DNA from: Lewinellaceae bacterium
GTDB lineage: Bacteria; Bacteroidota; Bacteroidia; Chitinophagales; Saprospiraceae
Reading direction: 5' to 3'
Assembly: GCA_020636255.1 (NCBI GenBank)
Contig: JACJYE010000008.1
Coordinates: forward strand, 124,001 to 188,000
DNA: 64,000 bases
Positions within the stretch are counted from its first letter, which is position 1, and every line of letters begins with the position of its first letter. Shown here piece after piece: positions 28,305 to 36,117 of the stretch. A program made the translations under genes and the position numbers. Below the pieces are notes generated by a model. It was not told the origin of the DNA and did not search any database. It was given only the letters and a program-made list of their open reading frames with translations.

Positions 28305-30260
28305 ATGTCCAAATTCACCTTAACCCTTTCCATCGCCCTGCTGGCCTCGATGTCGGTTTGGTGCCAGACGTCAGGCCTTTCTCATCCGCCTCTAACGGCC
28401 CTGTTTTTGGATGGCTCTACGGTCATCAACGACGGCGCAACGCCGAACACCATCACGATTGGCATTTACAACTATAATAATCCAGGCACTTCGAGGGCCG
28501 AAAGCAATGATTACACCATACAAAAGGGGGAATCCATACTGATCCGTTTCATCATTGACCCCGGCAAGGGCAATGAGGAACCCAAACGGCCCTGGGCGCT
28601 TACTACTTCCGATTGGTACAGCAAGGTAAGCGTCCAGGCTTATTTTGATGAAAACAAGGCTATTGACAGCCGGTGGGACTGCAGCAACGAAGACAATCTG
28701 CTCAATGCTACATACAGGTCGTACACGCTGCATGCGAAGGAAGATATATTAATAAAACCCGGCCAATACATCAAAGTGGTGATATCCGGGCTGGTCACCA
28801 AATTGCCGGATGGCCCGACACAGGCATTTATCTATTACCAACCCATGCAACGCGACCCCTTATTATCTGCCCTGAACACCCCCTTCGGCAACATAGAGAA
28901 ATCGCCTTTATCGATACGGGATAACAAGGTAGGCATCGCCACCGATTCGGCTAACGCCGCCGTATTCAACGTCAAGGGCGGTGCACGAGTGCAGGGCGGC
29001 GCGCTGAAGCCAGGCGCAGACAACAACATCGGTTATGCCTTCAACAACCCAGGCAATGGCAGCACGGGTATTTCCAGCCGGAAAGACGGACAGGTGGGGG
29101 TGTATACGAATGGCGTGGAAACAGCTTCGTTTGAAGAGGTTTTGATGGCCGTTAATGGAGAAATATGGGTTAAAGAACCTTCAAAAGAACAAAATTATTT
29201 CGTGGCCCAAATAGAGCCCAATAAAACGTACGCTTTAGTCACAAGCGTTAGTCACAATATAGCAGCGGTCGGAACAAATTTTGCTTCGTTATACAAATTA
29301 CAACCTGACAGGGTTGCGAATTCCGGTTTCCATTTTCAATTCGTTCCCGCAGGTAATGGATTTTATAGAATTAAAAACATAGGTACTGGATATAATCTTA
29401 CCTGGGACAGCCAGGCTAATGGATTCCGGTCTATACCGACAGGGGATGACGATAAATCTCTATTTAAACCGGTTACGAGTGGTGATGGAAATTTTGCATT
29501 TGAGATCAAGGGCTTCCCGGGCAGTGTCCTTTTCCAGGACTGGAATTTGCCGCCGGGGCCAAAAGAAAACAGGGGCTATCTTTTTAACATTATAGACCTG
29601 CAGAAATACAATCAAAGCCAGGCTCCGGCCTACCTAAAGCTAGGCGCCAAAGGCGATTATCAATATAAGGAAGCACCAACGGGTATATACAGGAAACCAA
29701 CCCTCATTTTAGATGCAGCATCCAACACTTCTACGGGCTATTACAGCGGAGGCAATGCGAATATGGAAATCGACAATGCCTCGGGAAATATGTGGTTGAA
29801 AGGCAGCTTAGACCACAGAGGCCCATTACTGGGCATAGCCGGAAGGTGGCATCTGTTTGTCGATAATAATAATAACATGGTGATAAAGGATGGCGTAACC
29901 AATGCTACCGCCATGACCCTCCAGCCCGATGGCATGGTCCGGTTCGCAAAGCCGCTTTCGGTTTCAGGCCAGGCCACTGACGGGCAATGGATACCCGTAC
30001 CCTACGGCACCACCGACGACTGGAACATTTTCCTTTCTCCCCTCGACATGGACGCCTCCCAGGAAGACGGGAGCTCCGACGACGCCCTGCTGGGCTTCAC
30101 CTGCAGCAGCAGCCGAAACAGCAGCGGCTGGAATGTATACGTCAAAGCCCGCTATAGCTCGGGCGGCGGGTATACCCCGAAAGGATATACGATGAACAGG
30201 ACCTTTTACGACAGCAACAGCCAACCCATACACGTCAATTACCTGCTGGTGCGGAAGTGA
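28305..30260 (+). CDS. Exported fibre-like protein with lectin-like (beta-trefoil-like) insert
   Basis: 651 residues with a signal peptide (FTLTLSIALLASMSVWCQ). Residues about 25-190 form a beta-rich domain (FLDGSTVINDGATPNTITI, ILIRFIIDPG). Residues about 200-275 (KVGIATDSANAAVFNVKG, ARVQGGALKPGADNNIGY, KDGQVGVYTNGVETASF) match the style of phage tail-fibre and Bacteroidota fibre shafts. Residues about 285-430 look like a ricin-type trefoil (YFVAQIEPNKTYALV, FYRIKNIGTGYNLTWDS, GSVLFQDWN) and their DNA is clearly more AT-rich than the flanks, suggesting a separately acquired module. A second shaft-like part and a compact C-terminal domain (about 560-651) follow. A receptor- or glycan-binding fibre is the best guess. 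It is the only cluster protein with a clear signal peptide. Confidence 0.75.
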   Translation: MSKFTLTLSIALLASMSVWCQTSGLSHPPLTALFLDGSTVINDGATPNTITIGIYNYNNPGTSRAESNDYTIQKGESILIRFIIDPGKGNEEPKRPWALTTSDWYSKVSVQAYFDENKAIDSRWDCSNEDNLLNATYRSYTLHAKEDILIKPGQYIKVVISGLVTKLPDGPTQAFIYYQPMQRDPLLSALNTPFGNIEKSPLSIRDNKVGIATDSANAAVFNVKGGARVQGGALKPGADNNIGYAFNNPGNGSTGISSRKDGQVGVYTNGVETASFEEVLMAVNGEIWVKEPSKEQNYFVAQIEPNKTYALVTSVSHNIAAVGTNFASLYKLQPDRVANSGFHFQFVPAGNGFYRIKNIGTGYNLTWDSQANGFRSIPTGDDDKSLFKPVTSGDGNFAFEIKGFPGSVLFQDWNLPPGPKENRGYLFNIIDLQKYNQSQAPAYLKLGAKGDYQYKEAPTGIYRKPTLILDAASNTSTGYYSGGNANMEIDNASGNMWLKGSLDHRGPLLGIAGRWHLFVDNNNNMVIKDGVTNATAMTLQPDGMVRFAKPLSVSGQATDGQWIPVPYGTTDDWNIFLSPLDMDASQEDGSSDDALLGFTCSSSRNSSGWNVYVKARYSSGGGYTPKGYTMNRTFYDSNSQPIHVNYLLVRK

Positions 30261-30271
30261 GAGAAAAAGCC

Positions 30272-30323
30272 GCCAGGGCAGGCCAACACAACAGGCCGCC
30301 CTGGCAGACAGGGCCTGTTTTTT
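30272..30323 (+). promoter_or_regulatory. Two mutually exclusive hairpins, attenuator-like, between cluster genes 2 and 3
   Basis: Hairpin 1 pairs GCCAGGGCAGGCC (30272-30284, one bulged A) with GGCCGCCCTGGC (30294-30305). Hairpin 2 pairs AACAGGCC (30290-30297) with GGCCTGTT (30312-30319), directly followed by T residues to 30323, like an intrinsic terminator. The two share 30294-30297 and cannot form together. This could be simple termination after the fibre gene or conditional read-through into the next five genes; the choice is inference. Confidence 0.55.
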
Positions 30324-30343
30324 AACTTCTAATCATTTTTGTT

Positions 30344-31570
30344 ATGCCGAAACCACCTGTGAGAGTTGTGGCCTTTACACCGCCAACGGGACGGCCGTTT
30401 GGAACTGATTGTATTCTAAATACAGAAATAAAATTTCTATCAGATGCCTATAATGATAATGACGACATAATCCAAAGGTGGGGGTTGGCCCTAAAGAAAA
30501 TCAACATAGCCGGCACCTATCTGGCGCGCAATTTTCCGTCTGATCCGTCCAGTACGCTAAAACTGTTTGTCGGGCCCGAATGGCTGTTCAGGAAAAAGAA
30601 CATTAAGCAAACTGATGCGCAAATAGAAAGCAAAAAGAATACTCCGCTCAAGTATGCCCCACCTTATGCTCAAGATGATGTCATCAAGTTATTAAAACAG
30701 ATCATTAAAGATAGTCAACTCACACCCTATAATTCCTGGCTGATCATTCCTGGCACTATCTATTGGGGGAAAAAAGGGGCAAAGGGGAAAAAATGGGATA
30801 CCTACAACGTGGCCCCGGTAGTGTATAATGGACAGCTGTTAAGCCTGGTCCATAAACAAAAAGAAGCCGATAAATGGGATGCACATGAAGATTGGGGCAA
30901 TGGCCAGGGAAATGATAACATTTTACTAGCAAAGGCATTAGAGAGCTCTGCAAACATCGTTAAACAACTCAGTTTAGATATTAAGCAGGTAGATACCCGA
31001 GGTTTATTTGAATGCGAAAATATCCGCTTTGCCCTTGAGATTTGCGGCGACCATTTGAGTAGTGGCGGTGGGCGCCTTTTTAAAGAATTAAAAAATGAAT
31101 TGTCACCTCAATTAAAAACCAGATTGAATGTCGGATTCGACGATAGTGGGTTCCTGACGAATTTGAACGACACCAATGACGCTATTCCGATTTTCAATGA
31201 AACGCTGAGAGATATTCAACTATTGGTTTCGTGCGGCTCAAAACCGGCTCCAAGCGGCAATGTAACGCGCATTGGAGGATATTTCATCAATGCAGATGGA
31301 AGCGTTTCCGAAAGAACGGCCGCCCGCAGTAGCATACCGGACCGAATGTATGGTTCTTTACAAGGAATAACAAATTTGATAAGCCGCAGAGGGATGGGTA
31401 ATAAATACTTCCCTACGATTGCCGCATCTGATGAACTATCCCAGAGAACCCTCATCCCCGCCAACTCAACTGATGTATATCAAAGGCTCACAATATATAA
31501 CGCCTTACTGGATCTAAATTCCGGGCCCGTCAGTTCTTCTGTTACCGAAACAGTATCTACCACTCCTTAA
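30344..31570 (+). CDS. Divergent carbon-nitrogen hydrolase (nitrilase superfamily)-like protein
   Basis: 408 residues, no signal peptide. The three catalytic positions of the nitrilase superfamily are in the right order and context: Glu79 in LFVGPEWLF, Lys171 or Lys173 in LLSLVHKQKEAD, and Cys234 in FALEICGDH. Strand motifs between them (SWLIIPGTIYWG, YNVAPVVYNGQ) fit the fold. It is longer than the usual 260-330 residues and I cannot assign a branch. Such enzymes hydrolyse nitriles or amides, or condense amines; the substrate is unknown. The gene is visibly more AT-rich than its neighbours, suggesting a different origin. It follows the attenuator-like hairpins and precedes the DUF6603-type gene by 53 bp. 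Confidence 0.65.
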   Translation: MPKPPVRVVAFTPPTGRPFGTDCILNTEIKFLSDAYNDNDDIIQRWGLALKKINIAGTYLARNFPSDPSSTLKLFVGPEWLFRKKNIKQTDAQIESKKNTPLKYAPPYAQDDVIKLLKQIIKDSQLTPYNSWLIIPGTIYWGKKGAKGKKWDTYNVAPVVYNGQLLSLVHKQKEADKWDAHEDWGNGQGNDNILLAKALESSANIVKQLSLDIKQVDTRGLFECENIRFALEICGDHLSSGGGRLFKELKNELSPQLKTRLNVGFDDSGFLTNLNDTNDAIPIFNETLRDIQLLVSCGSKPAPSGNVTRIGGYFINADGSVSERTAARSSIPDRMYGSLQGITNLISRRGMGNKYFPTIAASDELSQRTLIPANSTDVYQRLTIYNALLDLNSGPVSSSVTETVSTTP

Positions 31571-31623
31571 GACACAGCTTTTAACTCCAGCTTCCTTTAG
31601 GCTTAAAGATAAATCCATCCGAT

Positions 31624-34600
31624 ATGAGTTCCTCCTTAGCCCAGATCAAAAGTACATTCAACACCCTCTTGCCCTCCGGCAGCGCGACCGTGCTGAGCCT
31701 CAGCGAAGCTAACCTGGGCTTGGTTGGCCTGGAGCTATTCCTGAAGGAAACCATAAATCTGAAAACACTGGATCTTAAACAAGCCAGACTGGCCCAACCG
31801 GAGCAACCCGATAAAGTGGAGGTAAGCGGCACAGCCAGCCTGCTGGGCCAAACGGACGTGACTGTTACCTTCAGGATAACGGCTACCAGCGACAAAGGGC
31901 CCCTCCGCACAAGTATTCACTTCCCCTGGCCCTCCACCCAACCGCTGCCTTTCGGAAATTATCAACTACAAAAACCACAGTTTGAGCTAACCTGGATGGG
32001 CAGTGATGCCAGCGGCGCCCCCATGCTGTACGGCCTCATCAGCGGCAATATGCAACTGGGCTCCCTTTTGGCGCCTATGCAGATCCGCTTTCCCGCTGCC
32101 CCCGACTCCATTTTTATCCAGAGCATGCTGGAAAACCCGGTAACTCTCGGCCAAGGCCTCCAGCAGTTAGCCGGCATCGTCCCCGAAGCAAAGGAACTGA
32201 GTACTTTTTTGCCGGCCGATGTTGCCAAAGCTATTTCCAGCCTCGCCCTCGATGAGGTGGGCATCCTCTACAACACAAAGAAAAAGCAGCTTAACCTCAT
32301 CAGTTTTTCAGTTTCTGCTGCAGGCTGGACGCTTTTCAATAATTTTTCCATTGAAGATCTTCGTTTTAGCCTGTCCGTTGGGGGCATAGGCAGCGGTAAT
32401 ACAACGCTGACAGCAGAGCTCGACGCCAGCCTGGTGATCGAAAAATCGTACCGCCTTCCCCTATTCATCCGCATAGCCCCTAGTAGCCTGTCCATTGGAA
32501 AACAATCCACGGAACGGTTTCAACTGCCCAGTTTCGCAAAGATCCTCGACGCAATTGGAGAAAAGGACATAGCCAACTCCATGCCGGATAGTTTCAAAGC
32601 GGCAGCCATCACCGTCGATACCCTGGAGATCAGCTTTGACACTGCTGCCAAAAAGCTGAGCAGCGTGTACTTCGCAGTCAGCATAGACAACCTGCATCTG
32701 GAGGATAATTTCGAGCTGAAATTCCTGGGGCTGGGCTTTCGCATGGATAAACAAGGCTCCTCCTATAACATCAGCGGCAATTTCATGTGCGCCCTGCTGT
32801 TGGGTAAAACGAACCCCGTCGAACTGGATGTCTCCGCAGCGTTAACTACAGGCCCGGGGGGAGCAAAGTCCTGGTCTTTCAATGCCCGTGCGGAAAATAT
32901 AAACGTGGGCGGCCTGATCGATACCATTGCGGAGGCCTTTGATGCCGATGTCAGCCTCCCCACACAGTTGCACGAGCTGGTGATCACCGAACTCGGCCTG
33001 TCCTTCAGTAAAGCAGTACAGAGCGGGAACAGCCAGTCTGACTATACCTTCACCTGCGAGATCAAATACCCCAGGAATGGCCAGAAAGCGGATATTAGCT
33101 TAACGATCCTGCTCACCCAGGACCAATCCCGGATACAGCCCACAGCAGCCCAGCAACAGGTTCAGCAACCTAAATCCGCAGGCGGTTATTTCGTTGCCAT
33201 CAGCGGTAAGATCATCGTTGACGGCAAGGAGTTCGACCTGGGCCTTAACGTAAAAAAAGGCCTCACCGACACTTCCGAGCTCCTCCTCCTCGAAGCTAAA
33301 AATGTCAGCATCGGGCTGAGCGATCTGGCCGGCAGCCTGATCGACGACCCTTCCATTCAAAGCCTGATCCCCTCGGTAACCATCAAGCCCAACTACGCCC
33401 TGATCGCCCGCCTGAATAAAAATACGGCCACTCCACCCTATCCGAAAAACCTGCTGGGCCTCAGCCTCGGCCTCGACATCAGCCTTAAGGGCCTGCCCCT
33501 GGTAGGCAAACTGCTCGGCAGCGCTGATTTTCAGGCCAAGGACATACAATTCACCTATGCTTCCGCGAACCTGAACGAAGCAGACGTACAGGCGGTCAAC
33601 AGCCTCAACCCTCCGGCGCCACTGCCCCTGCAGCCCCCCAGCGGTATGAGCACCGCCCCACCTGCCGCAGACGGCGCCGCCCCCATTGCGGCTACTGCCA
33701 TCGTATTGGCCCAGGGGCTGGGATTTAAAGCTGCCATACTTTTGGGGCCCCTGCCGCCGCTGCAGATAAACATACCTGCCGGGCCCCGCCAAAGCAGCCC
33801 GGCCGGGAAACAACCACAACAGCTGGGCGCCCGCACTGGCGTGGCCGGAGGTGCTCCTGGACTGGGAAGCAGTACAGCTGCCTCCCCCCCCGCTACTTCC
33901 GCCACTGACGCCACCTGGATCGACATCCAGCAGGCCGTCGGGCCGGTACAGTTCAACCGCATCGGCTTCAAATACAAGGACAAAATGATCTGGGGGTATC
34001 TCGACGCCAGCCTCACGCTGGCGGGCCTTACCCTTTCCCTCGATGGTTTGGGCTTCGGCAACCCCCTCGACTCTTTTGACCCTCACTTTTCGCTCAACGG
34101 GCTGGGGCTCGACTATAGCCAGGGCCCGGTAGAGATCGGCGGTTCTTTCCTGCGCACTACCGTAACCGATAGCAACGGCACCTACGACGAGTACGACGGA
34201 ATGGCCATCATCAAGGCCGAAATACTTACTATCTCTGCTATTGGCTCTTACGCCAAAGTGAATGGGCACGATTCCCTGTTCATTTTTGCCGTAGTGGATT
34301 ATCCAATTGGCGGGCCGCCCTTCTTTTTCGTGACCGGCCTGGCGGCAGGGTTTGGCTACAACCGGGCCGTGCGTATACCGCCTATCACAGGGGTAGCTAC
34401 ATTCCCGCTGGTCGACGAAGCCGTGAACGGCGCCGGTTCCGGCCCTCCCGCTGACCCCAAAGGCCGCCGGGAGTACCTACAGCAGGAACTCACGCGCCTG
34501 CGTTACGCTATCTACCCCAAAAAGGGAGAATATTTTCTGGCGGCAGGCATCCGTTTCTCCACTTTCGAGATGATCGACTCCTTTGCGATGGTGTCGGTAA

Positions 34601-36099
34601 GCTTTGGGCAACATTTCGAGTTAGACATACTGGGCCTGTCTACATTGGTCATCCCCACGCCACAGGAAACCCAGGCCGTCTCACCGATCGCAGAAGCCCA
34701 GCTGGCGCTACGCGCCGTCTTCAATCCGGATATAGGGGTGCTCAGCATTGAAGCTCAGCTGACCAACAACTCCTACGTGTTTTCGCGGTCGTGCCACCTC
34801 ACCGGGGGTTTTGCCTTTTACGCCTGGTTTGGCGGCCCGCACAAAGGCGACTTTGTGATCACCCTTGGAGGATACCACCCCCGGTTTATTGCACCCAGTT
34901 ATTACCCGAAGGTGCCCCGCCTGGGCATCAACTGGCCCATCAGCAATCTTTTATTCATAAAAGGCGAACTCTACTTTGCCCTCACCGCACATGCCCTTAT
35001 GGCGGGCGGCATGCTGGAAGCGCTCTTCCATTTGGGCCCGATCAGGGCCTGGTTCATCATAGGCGCCGATTTTATCATTTCCTGGAAGCCCTACTTCTAC
35101 GACGCCCGCCTTTACATCGATATCGGGGCCTCTTTTACCTTCTGGCTCTTTGGCACCCACACCATCACTTTTGAATTAGGCGCCAACCTGCACATCTGGG
35201 GCCCGGACTTTTCCGGTAAGGCTACCATTCATTACTACATCGTCTCTTTCACCATCTCATTCGGCCATTCCTCCGACAAGCCCAGGCCCCTTCAATGGGA
35301 AGAATTCCGTAGCGCTTTCCTGCCCGATGACAGCAAGATCTGCACGCTTACAGTCACTGGTGGCCTGGTGAAAGAAGAAGATGAAGCCGGTAGTAACGGA
35401 AGAAAACGCGCCATCCTCAACCCCAGGTCCGCAGCCCTGGTGGTCAATTCAATGGTGCCGGTAAAAACCTACGAACTACACCTGAATGAGGGGCCCGCCT
35501 CCACCAATAAGGAGCAGCTCTACTTTGCCGATTCCGGCCATGAGATCATCCTCCCGATAAGCGACGAGGCCAGGGCGCTCAACGCCATCCCAACCAGCAC
35601 ATTCGGCATCGCTCCTATGGCTGTGGCCGAAGTGGCGAAGAGCGACATGGTAATCACCATCAACAAAAAAGGAGAGGCCAAAAACCCCGTCAATTCGGAC
35701 TTCGCCTTTACGCCGGTGCTCAAACGCATGCCCTGTGCCATGTGGGGCGAACAGCTGTTAGCGGAAGTCAACGGCCAGCAGTTTATTGAAAACGCCCTCG
35801 CCGGTTTCGAGATCCGCCCGGCAACACCAGCCAAGCCGGGTGTCACCCACAGGGTAGTAAAAAAAGCCCTTCAGTACGAAATAAGCCAGCAAACGGATGC
35901 TTTCAGCTGCCCGGGCATCCAATCCTATACCTTTTCCGGCAAAGGGGCGCCGGACTTAAGCCAGATCGCAGCCAGGGAAAGCCAGCGCAACGGGCTGCTA
36001 CAAAGCCTGGGCCTCCAGCCTGGCGCCCTGGGGCTGGAAATCCCCCCCGACGTCGAAACCATTTTTGTAGAAAAGCCACTGGCAGGCACTTTTGCATAA
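31624..36099 (+). CDS. DUF6603-type giant beta-rich protein (1491 aa)
   Basis: No signal peptide. Residues 1-650 consist of repeated amphipathic beta segments with a recurring S-F-D-T..K-L pattern (LEISFDTAAKKLSSVYFAV, IYNTKKKQLNLISFSV-like). Residues about 660-760 are a low-complexity linker rich in Pro, Ala, Gly and Gln. The most conserved part (about 770-1220) carries IGFKYKDKMIWGYLDASL, GLGFGNPLDSFDPHFSLNG, GPPFFFVTGLAAGFGYNR and FGGPHKGDFVITLGGYHP, which I recognise as the DUF6603 pattern. A separate domain occupies about 1225-1491. The biochemical role of the family is unknown; the repetitive amphipathic strands suggest an elongated, possibly lipid- or membrane-contacting structure (inference). 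The next gene begins 18 bp downstream, so the two are probably co-translated. Confidence 0.8.
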   Translation: MSSSLAQIKSTFNTLLPSGSATVLSLSEANLGLVGLELFLKETINLKTLDLKQARLAQPEQPDKVEVSGTASLLGQTDVTVTFRITATSDKGPLRTSIHFPWPSTQPLPFGNYQLQKPQFELTWMGSDASGAPMLYGLISGNMQLGSLLAPMQIRFPAAPDSIFIQSMLENPVTLGQGLQQLAGIVPEAKELSTFLPADVAKAISSLALDEVGILYNTKKKQLNLISFSVSAAGWTLFNNFSIEDLRFSLSVGGIGSGNTTLTAELDASLVIEKSYRLPLFIRIAPSSLSIGKQSTERFQLPSFAKILDAIGEKDIANSMPDSFKAAAITVDTLEISFDTAAKKLSSVYFAVSIDNLHLEDNFELKFLGLGFRMDKQGSSYNISGNFMCALLLGKTNPVELDVSAALTTGPGGAKSWSFNARAENINVGGLIDTIAEAFDADVSLPTQLHELVITELGLSFSKAVQSGNSQSDYTFTCEIKYPRNGQKADISLTILLTQDQSRIQPTAAQQQVQQPKSAGGYFVAISGKIIVDGKEFDLGLNVKKGLTDTSELLLLEAKNVSIGLSDLAGSLIDDPSIQSLIPSVTIKPNYALIARLNKNTATPPYPKNLLGLSLGLDISLKGLPLVGKLLGSADFQAKDIQFTYASANLNEADVQAVNSLNPPAPLPLQPPSGMSTAPPAADGAAPIAATAIVLAQGLGFKAAILLGPLPPLQINIPAGPRQSSPAGKQPQQLGARTGVAGGAPGLGSSTAASPPATSATDATWIDIQQAVGPVQFNRIGFKYKDKMIWGYLDASLTLAGLTLSLDGLGFGNPLDSFDPHFSLNGLGLDYSQGPVEIGGSFLRTTVTDSNGTYDEYDGMAIIKAEILTISAIGSYAKVNGHDSLFIFAVVDYPIGGPPFFFVTGLAAGFGYNRAVRIPPITGVATFPLVDEAVNGAGSGPPADPKGRREYLQQELTRLRYAIYPKKGEYFLAAGIRFSTFEMIDSFAMVSVSFGQHFELDILGLSTLVIPTPQETQAVSPIAEAQLALRAVFNPDIGVLSIEAQLTNNSYVFSRSCHLTGGFAFYAWFGGPHKGDFVITLGGYHPRFIAPSYYPKVPRLGINWPISNLLFIKGELYFALTAHALMAGGMLEALFHLGPIRAWFIIGADFIISWKPYFYDARLYIDIGASFTFWLFGTHTITFELGANLHIWGPDFSGKATIHYYIVSFTISFGHSSDKPRPLQWEEFRSAFLPDDSKICTLTVTGGLVKEEDEAGSNGRKRAILNPRSAALVVNSMVPVKTYELHLNEGPASTNKEQLYFADSGHEIILPISDEARALNAIPTSTFGIAPMAVAEVAKSDMVITINKKGEAKNPVNSDFAFTPVLKRMPCAMWGEQLLAEVNGQQFIENALAGFEIRPATPAKPGVTHRVVKKALQYEISQQTDAFSCPGIQSYTFSGKGAPDLSQIAARESQRNGLLQSLGLQPGALGLEIPPDVETIFVEKPLAGTFA

Positions 36100-36117
36100 A
36101 CTGAAAAAATTCCAGCG

